DNA of 64,000 nt from the NCBI RefSeq assembly GCF_014522265.1, contig NZ_CP017024.1, positions 3,723,501 through 3,787,500 on the forward strand, written 5' to 3'. Below the pieces are notes generated by a model that searched no databases, was not told the origin of the DNA, and saw nothing but the letters and a program-made list of their open reading frames with translations. Shown piece after piece: positions 59,036 to 64,000 of the stretch (the first letter of the stretch is position 1; each line of letters begins with the position of its first letter). A program made the position numbers and the translations under genes. This DNA is from Pseudomonas oryzihabitans (GTDB lineage: Bacteria > Pseudomonadota > Gammaproteobacteria > Pseudomonadales > Pseudomonadaceae).

Positions 59036-59978
59036 GCTCTACAGCGGACCCATCGTCGATGCCCATCATCACTTCTGGGAGCCCGGGCGCAATTTTCACC
59101 CCTGGCTGTCCGGTGCGGAAACCATCCCGTTTCGCTATGGTGATTACAGCTCCATCAGGGGCGACTATCTGCCGGAGCACTATTTCGCTGACGCGGCGGG
59201 CCATGACGTGGTCCAGACCGTCTATGTCGAGACCGAGTGGGATCCCCGCGATCCCCTGGGTGAGACCCGCTACATTCACGACCTGGCGCGCCGCCATGGC
59301 GTGCCCAATGCGGTGGTCGCCCAGGCCTGGCTGGATGCCGAAGACGCCGCCGAGCTGCTCGCCGCCCAGGCCGCCTTCGAACGGGTGCGCAGCGTGAGAC
59401 ACAAGCCCGGTGGTCCGGCGCGTCCCGAAGACGTCGGCAGCCAGCGTACCCTGATGAGTGACGACAGCTGGCGCCGGGGCTATGCCGAATTGCAGCGCCA
59501 TGGCCTGCACTTCGATCTGCAGACGCCCTGGTGGAATCTCGACGAAGCCTGTCGCCTGGCGCGGGACTTCCCGGCTACCCAGCTGATCCTCAACCACACG
59601 GGGCTGCCGTCCGATCGCAGCGCCGAAGGTCTGGCCGCCTGGCGCGCTGCCCTGGCCCGCCTCGCCGAATGGCCCAACGTGGCGCTGAAGATCTCCGGCC
59701 TGGGCCTCGCCGGCCAGCCGTGGCGCGCCGAGGACAACGCCTGGATCGTCCGCGAGGCCATCGCCGTCTTCGGTGCCGAGCGGGCCATGTTCGCCAGCAA
59801 CTTTCCCGTCGACCGCCTGTGCGGCAGCTACGACACCATCATCGGCGGCTTCAAGCGCCTGGTGGCCGAGCTGCCTGCCACGGCGCAGCGCCGGCTTTTC
59901 CACGATACCGCCCGGCGCCTGTATCGCCCGGTGGCCGACGTCATCCGCCTGGACACCTACCTGAGGACTTCCGCATGA
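59028..59978 (+). CDS. Amidohydrolase-superfamily lactonase-like enzyme
   Basis: A 316-residue TIM-barrel amidohydrolase of the COG3618 type. The N-terminal metal motif is VDAHHHFWEP; the barrel continues with ETEWDPRD, LNHTGLPSDRS and MFASNFPVDRL, where the last Asp is catalytic. Relatives hydrolyse lactones such as galactarolactone, fucono-lactone, rhamnono-lactone or pyrone dicarboxylate. Position before sugar-acid enzymes suggests it opens a sugar lactone (inference). Its start overlaps the MFS gene and its stop overlaps the next start (ATGA). Confidence 0.88.
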   Translation: MTELYSGPIVDAHHHFWEPGRNFHPWLSGAETIPFRYGDYSSIRGDYLPEHYFADAAGHDVVQTVYVETEWDPRDPLGETRYIHDLARRHGVPNAVVAQAWLDAEDAAELLAAQAAFERVRSVRHKPGGPARPEDVGSQRTLMSDDSWRRGYAELQRHGLHFDLQTPWWNLDEACRLARDFPATQLILNHTGLPSDRSAEGLAAWRAALARLAEWPNVALKISGLGLAGQPWRAEDNAWIVREAIAVFGAERAMFASNFPVDRLCGSYDTIIGGFKRLVAELPATAQRRLFHDTARRLYRPVADVIRLDTYLRTSA

Positions 59979-60988
59979 GCAACTCCCCGCTTCCCCGCCT
60001 GGCCCTGGTGCTGGGCGACCCGGCCGGCATCGGTCCCGAGCTGATCGCCCGCCTGCTGGCCGATCCCGAGGTGCGCAGTCGCGCCCGCATGGTGCTGATT
60101 GCCGACGAGGAAGAGGCGCGCGCCGGCATGCGCATCGCCGGTTGCGAGTACCCCTGTCGCCGCATCGACAGCCTGGATGCCCTCGATTTCCAGGACGACA
60201 TACCCCTGCTGTATCCCTACCGTGGCGCCGCCGAGGGCGCCTTCCCGCGCAGCGAGGCCAGCGCCGTCGGTGGCCGCTACAGTCTGGACACCCTGGCCGT
60301 CGCCCTCGACCTGACCCGGGCCGGCCACACCGACGCCATCCTCTTCGGTCCGCTGAACAAGACCTCGCTGCACCTGGCGGGCATGGGCCATAACGACGAG
60401 CTGCACTGGTTCGCCGAGCACCTGGGCTACCAGGGGCCATTCTGCGAATTCAACGTGCTCGACGACCTCTGGACCTCGCGGGTGACCTCCCATGTCGCGC
60501 TCAAGGACGTCCCCGGCCTGCTCAGCCAGGAGCGGGTGATCGAAGCCATCCAGCTGATCGACAACGAACTCAAACGCAGCGGCCTGGCCCGGCCGCGCAT
60601 CGGTGTCTGTGGACTCAATCCGCACAATGGCGACAACGGCAGCTTCGGCCGCGAGGAGCTCGACCTCATCGGCCCGGCCGTGGAGCGCGCGAAGGCGCTG
60701 GGCATCGCCGCCGACGGTCCCTATCCGGCGGACACCATCTTTCTCAAGGTCCAGGGCGATAACCGCGCCTTCGATGCCGTGGTGACCATGTACCACGACC
60801 AGGGCCAGATCGCGATCAAGCTGATGGGCTTTTCCCGCGGAGTGACGGTGCAGGGTGGCCTGCCCATTCCCATCGCCACGCCCGCCCACGGTACCGCCTT
60901 CGACATCGCCGGCCAGGGTCGCGCCAACGTCGGCGCGACCCGTCAGGCCTTCGAGATCGCCTGTCGCCTGGGCGCGTCTCGCCACTGA
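59975..60988 (+). CDS. PdxA-family NAD-dependent dehydrogenase (PdxA2-like)
   Basis: A 337-residue relative of 4-hydroxythreonine-4-phosphate dehydrogenase. Conserved parts are LALVLGDPAGIGPELIAR, FGPLNKTSLHLAG, GLNPHNGDNG and AVVTMYHDQGQIAIK, the last with metal-binding histidine. Paralogues (PdxA2) oxidise 4-phosphothreonate or 4-phosphoerythronate in acid-sugar breakdown, and TphB acts on terephthalate diol. The usual partner kinase of PdxA2 (DUF1537) is not in this operon, so the substrate may be unphosphorylated or the kinase may be elsewhere. True PdxA for vitamin B6 would sit beside rsmA, not here. Confidence 0.88.
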   Translation: MSNSPLPRLALVLGDPAGIGPELIARLLADPEVRSRARMVLIADEEEARAGMRIAGCEYPCRRIDSLDALDFQDDIPLLYPYRGAAEGAFPRSEASAVGGRYSLDTLAVALDLTRAGHTDAILFGPLNKTSLHLAGMGHNDELHWFAEHLGYQGPFCEFNVLDDLWTSRVTSHVALKDVPGLLSQERVIEAIQLIDNELKRSGLARPRIGVCGLNPHNGDNGSFGREELDLIGPAVERAKALGIAADGPYPADTIFLKVQGDNRAFDAVVTMYHDQGQIAIKLMGFSRGVTVQGGLPIPIATPAHGTAFDIAGQGRANVGATRQAFEIACRLGASRH

Positions 60989-61081
60989 TAGCTACTGGGG
61001 CGCTCCAGGCGCTACCTGAATTCGCCGAACCGGCTCGTGGAGCCGGCCGGCCTGACTCATGCTCGAAAAAAGGAAAGTCCG

Positions 61082-62257
61082 ATGAAAATCACCAGCGTCC
61101 GCACCCGCGTCTTCGAATGGAAAGGCAAGGTCGTCCCGCCCCAGGCGCACTTCTGTACCAATGCCACCGACATCCTCTATGAACGCGGCGACGCCATGGG
61201 CTCGTTTCGCTTCCACGGCTGGCTGGTGGTGGAGATCGAAACCGACAGCGGCCTGGTCGGTCTGGGCAATTGCGCCCTGGCGCCGCGAGTGGCCAAGGAG
61301 ATCATCGATCTGTACCTGACCCCCATCGTCATGGGCCAGGATCCCTTCGACAACGAATACCTCTGGCAGAAGATGTATCGCCGCACCCACGCCTGGGGCC
61401 GCAAGGGCATCGGCATGGCCGCCATCTCCGCCGTCGACCTGGCGCTCTGGGACCTGATGGGCAAGGCGGTGAACAAGCCGGTGTTCAAGCTGCTGGGCGG
61501 TCGCACCAAGGAAAAGATTCCCTGCTACGCCTCCAAGCTCTACGCCAACGACAATCTGGATCTGTTCCTGGAAGAGGCCCAGGGCTATCTCAACCAGGGC
61601 TTCGACGCCCTCAAGATGAGATTTGGCTACGGTCCCAAGGACGGCCCCGCCGGCATGCGGCGCAATCTCGACCAGGTGCGCGCCCTGCGCGAGCTGGCCG
61701 GTCCCGACGTCGACATCATGCTGGAGTGCTACATGGGCTGGACTCTGGAATACGCCCGTCGCATGCTGCCCAAACTGGCCGAATTCGAACCGCGCTGGCT
61801 GGAAGAGCCGGTCATCGCCGATGACATCGAAGGCTACGTCGAACTCAAGAAGATGGGCATCCTGCCCATCTCCGGCGGCGAGCACGAATTCACCTCCTAC
61901 GGCTTCAAGGACCTGCTCGAGCGCCGCGCCGTGGACGTCATCCAATACGACACCAACCGTGTGGGTGGCATCACCGCCGCGCGCAAGATCAACGCCCTGG
62001 CCGAAGCCTGGTCGGTGCCGGTCATCCCCCATGCCGGGCAGATGCACAACTACCACCTGACCATGGCCAGCACCGCTTCGCCCATGGCCGAGTTCTTCCC
62101 GGTATTCGACGTGGAGGTGGGCAACGAACTCTTCTACTACGTCTTCAAGGGCGAACCCCAGCCGGTCGGTGGCTACCTGCAGCTGGACGATGACACGCCT
62201 GGACTGGGCCTGGAGCTGTCCGAAGAGCACCTCAAGGATTTCGACGTGATCGAGTAG
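61082..62257 (+). CDS. Enolase-superfamily acid-sugar dehydratase, L-rhamnonate dehydratase-like
   Basis: A 391-residue mandelate-racemase-type enzyme that should dehydrate an aldonate to a 2-keto-3-deoxy acid. By alignment in mind with RhmD, the metal ligands are E215 (IMLECYMGW), E241 (RWLEEPV) and E267 (ISGGEHEF); the base is H317 ([11 protein letters not shown]). RhmD has Asp at the first ligand, here Glu. The lid region IYER...[11 protein letters not shown] differs from RhmD. AAGGA lies before the ATG. It closes the MFS-amidohydrolase-PdxA2 operon, with a 93-base gap. Confidence 0.88.
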   Translation: MKITSVRTRVFEWKGKVVPPQAHFCTNATDILYERGDAMGSFRFHGWLVVEIETDSGLVGLGNCALAPRVAKEIIDLYLTPIVMGQDPFDNEYLWQKMYRRTHAWGRKGIGMAAISAVDLALWDLMGKAVNKPVFKLLGGRTKEKIPCYASKLYANDNLDLFLEEAQGYLNQGFDALKMRFGYGPKDGPAGMRRNLDQVRALRELAGPDVDIMLECYMGWTLEYARRMLPKLAEFEPRWLEEPVIADDIEGYVELKKMGILPISGGEHEFTSYGFKDLLERRAVDVIQYDTNRVGGITAARKINALAEAWSVPVIPHAGQMHNYHLTMASTASPMAEFFPVFDVEVGNELFYYVFKGEPQPVGGYLQLDDDTPGLGLELSEEHLKDFDVIE

Positions 62258-62265
62258 CGGGCGGA

Positions 62266-62298
62266 CTGGCTGCCGCCCGGGGGAAGGGCGGCAGCCAG
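62266..62298. terminator. Terminator between the acid-sugar operon and the tautomerase gene
   Basis: CTGGCTGCCGCCC pairs perfectly with GGGCGGCAGCCAG around a seven-base loop, starting 9 bases past the dehydratase stop. No T run follows, but the stem is strong and serves two convergent genes. Confidence 0.75.
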
Positions 62299-62306
62299 CT
62301 GTGGAA

Positions 62307-62705
62307 TCAGACCCCGACTTGCTGGTGTCGCCATTCCTGACTCCGGCCGCCAAAACCATAGGCTGTGGCGCGCGCGTCGATCAGATGCACATAGCAGAGG
62401 TGGTGAAGGTCGGGCCTGAGCGTCGCCATGGCTGCCTGGACTTGGTGAAGGAAACGCGCCTTTTCGCCCTTGGTATTCGTCTCGTCGGTGATGCTGATGT
62501 CGAGGTGGAAGGCGCTGCCGCCCAGCGTCGCCAACGACTGCCCGCCAAGAAACCAATCCGAGTCAGGAATGTAGTTGAGGGTAGTGGCCATGTCTTCGGG
62601 GCGTTTTCCCAGACACTCTTTGATCAGGTCATTGATCAGCAGTACCGCACGTTGACCGAGGGTCTCATCGCGCTCGCCAGAAAGCTGAAGGGTAATGTGG
62701 GGCAT
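62307..62705 (-). CDS. Tautomerase-superfamily protein
   Basis: A 132-residue protein beginning MPHITLQLSGERDETLGQRA, with the N-terminal proline (after Met removal) that acts as the catalytic base in 4-oxalocrotonate tautomerase and MIF relatives. The double-length form and the ending FGGRSQEWRHQQ fit the longer tautomerase group. The substrate is unknown. AGGAG precedes the ATG, and it is divergent from a LysR gene that may regulate it. Confidence 0.85.
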   Translation of the reverse strand: MPHITLQLSGERDETLGQRAVLLINDLIKECLGKRPEDMATTLNYIPDSDWFLGGQSLATLGGSAFHLDISITDETNTKGEKARFLHQVQAAMATLRPDLHHLCYVHLIDARATAYGFGGRSQEWRHQQVGV

Positions 62706-62805
62706 GGCAGTTCTCCTGGGTTGAAGCCATCACTGTGCAGGTCGTTCTTGCAACGGAAAAGCAGGAATATAGAATGGAATCCATCGGTTTTTGGAATGGC
62801 TGCTC

Positions 62806-63690
62806 ATGTCCGGCTTCGATCTCGAACAGCTTCGCACCCTGGTCACCGCCGTTGACGCCGGTAGCCTATCGGCAGCAGTACCGCTGCGTTGTCTATCGCA
62901 ATCAGCGCTCAGCGAGCAATTGCGCAAGCTGGAAGAGCGCGCTGGCCATACCCTGTTGATTCGCAGCAAAAGCGGAGTAAAACCGACGGCCGCAGGGGAG
63001 CGATTGCTGGCCCATGCCAGGCCGCTATTGGCGATGGCCGATGCGGCCTGGCGCGATCTCCACCAGATTCCTCTCGAAGGAGAAGCCTGCCTTGGCGTGA
63101 CCGATTATTTTCGCCCAGCCGATCTGGCGCGCCTGCTGGCACGCCTGCATCAACAACTGCCGGGGCTGCGTCTGCGTACCCGCATTGGCAGGAGCGACGA
63201 GCTCGAGCTTGCCCAGCGCCAGGGCGAGCTGGACTTGGCCATCGTTATGAGCCTTGAGTCGGAGCGGAAGACTGCACCCAGGGTGAAGATCAGACCCCTG
63301 CACCAGGAGCCACTGATCTGGGTGAGCGCTTTGGACAGCAATCCGCTGCAGCGAGGGCGACCCTTGCCCCTGGCCCTGTTGCCGGAGGGCTGCTCCCTGC
63401 ATCGATTGGCGTGCAGCCGCCTGGAGGCCGCAGGCATCCCCTATGTCATCAGCCATATCGCTTCTGGTGTGGCAGGTCTGCAGGCAGCGCTGACGGCAGG
63501 CCTCGGCATTGCCTGCCTGAATGCTTCCGCGGTGGCCGGACAGGGGCTGCGGCGGCTCGACCAGGACGCCCTGCCGGCGTTGCCCTCGGCACGCTTTCTG
63601 CTCCTGCATGCTCGATACGAGGACCAGTCCATGCAATCGCGCCGGCTGCAGGGATTGAGCGAGGCGATTGCTTCAAGTCTGAGTGGCTAA
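62806..63690 (+). CDS. LysR-family transcriptional regulator
   Basis: A 294-residue LysR-type regulator. The N-terminal helix-turn-helix (SLSAAVPLRCLSQSALSEQL) is a little unusual, with Pro-Leu-Arg-Cys where AA-LH is common. The effector domain follows (EACLGVTDYFRPADLARLLA, later LALLPEGCSLHRLACSRLE). The ATG at 62806 fits the family; the ribosome site is weak (TGGA). It is divergent from the tautomerase gene, with a 100-base shared promoter region. Confidence 0.87.
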   Translation: MSGFDLEQLRTLVTAVDAGSLSAAVPLRCLSQSALSEQLRKLEERAGHTLLIRSKSGVKPTAAGERLLAHARPLLAMADAAWRDLHQIPLEGEACLGVTDYFRPADLARLLARLHQQLPGLRLRTRIGRSDELELAQRQGELDLAIVMSLESERKTAPRVKIRPLHQEPLIWVSALDSNPLQRGRPLPLALLPEGCSLHRLACSRLEAAGIPYVISHIASGVAGLQAALTAGLGIACLNASAVAGQGLRRLDQDALPALPSARFLLLHARYEDQSMQSRRLQGLSEAIASSLSG

Positions 63691-63734
63691 GGAGAGGGTG
63701 GCGATGTGCGCGTCGTCATGGCGGGCATGGCCAC

Positions 63735-64000
63735 TCACTTTGTGCCGCGCTCGATGGGGGTACGAGACGACGCCACCCGAGCCGATACCTGCTTAGCCCG
63801 CCAATATCGCCGCTGCCCCCGTGGCTGACGGGTGTACCACAGCACCCGACTGACCCCACGGGTCACCGCCACATAGCTCAGGCGCAGCGCTTCGTCGGCC
63901 ATGGCAGCGTCATAGCTCTGCTGAAAATGCCCACTGGCGGCATAGAGGGCATTGCGCAGCGGATGGGGCTGCTGAGGCTGGCCGTCGTCCAGCACAATCG
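63735..64000 (-). CDS. C-terminal end of a helicase-like protein, partial
   Basis: The frame is open to the right edge. The visible 88 residues include AMADEALRLSYVAVTRGVSR, close to motif VI of UvrD/Rep-type superfamily 1 helicases (typically LxYVAxTRA). A basic tail follows (WRAKQVSARVASSRTPIERG). The gene starts beyond the window, so the exact helicase type cannot be named. Confidence 0.55.
   Translation of the reverse strand, partial: IVLDDGQPQQPHPLRNALYAASGHFQQSYDAAMADEALRLSYVAVTRGVSRVLWYTRQPRGQRRYWRAKQVSARVASSRTPIERGTK

Overview
The window is a contiguous piece of a high-GC gammaproteobacterial chromosome, almost certainly Pseudomonas. The gene block cspD / clpS-clpA / infA-bpt-aat / ftsK-lolA-rarA-serS-cysG / tusE-B-C-D / yccA / tRNA-Ser is Pseudomonas core synteny. 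FolE2 paired with a COG0523 GTPase, RlmM, PdxB, a PlpD-type patatin autotransporter and FimV also fit. The species is not certain from sequence alone; a P. oryzihabitans-like lineage is a guess.

Layout. 1-2.3 kb: end of a flavin monooxygenase, an SfnB/DszC-like acyl-CoA dehydrogenase-fold protein and a LysR regulator. 2.4-6.6 kb: acnA, rlmM and tusA. 6.7-14.6 kb: a lipoprotein, an intergenic repeat block, an SGNH hydrolase, an MscS channel, a MATE pump, pdxB, ppnP, an exonuclease and a YkgJ-type protein. 14.6-25.6 kb: a START-domain protein, msrPQ, a damaged dihydroxyacetone kinase, an Aer-like receptor with a sigma-28 promoter, a DTW-domain protein, recQ and a MarR regulator. 25.8-30.9 kb: a FimV-like protein and a PlpD-like phospholipase meeting tail to tail, a SelT-like protein and cspD. 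31-35.6 kb: the N-degron set (clpS, clpA, bpt, aat) around infA. 35.8-47.4 kb: ftsK to tRNA-Ser, including the sulfur relay genes tusDCBE. 47.4-50 kb: a gene-poor stretch with small lipoproteins and small secreted proteins. 50-52.3 kb: a zinc-starvation unit (COG0523 GTPase-folE2) behind a Zur-like palindrome. 52.4-62.3 kb: a catabolic island with a LysR regulator, a tripartite tricarboxylate transporter (TctCBA) and, divergently, an MFS carrier, an amidohydrolase, a PdxA-family dehydrogenase and an enolase-superfamily acid-sugar dehydratase. 62.3-64 kb: a tautomerase divergent from a LysR gene, then the end of a helicase-like gene.

How they work together. TusA (6.4 kb) and TusDCBE (45-46 kb) form the sulfur relay for tRNA 2-thiouridine. 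Aat and Bpt add N-terminal leucine to proteins that ClpS hands to ClpA for degradation. MsrP and MsrQ repair oxidised periplasmic methionine. The 54-62 kb island looks like an uptake and breakdown route for a sugar acid or its lactone; its substrate is unknown, and it is the best candidate here for an undescribed pathway. A near-identical 15-bp palindrome occurs twice in its divergent promoter region.

Data quality. rlmM, fimV, clpA (twice) and the COG0523 gene (twice) each carry apparent one-base losses, nearly all in C or G runs. These look like base-calling errors rather than true mutations. The dihydroxyacetone kinase defect is different: about 65 bases including the SGHEPAH motif are missing.
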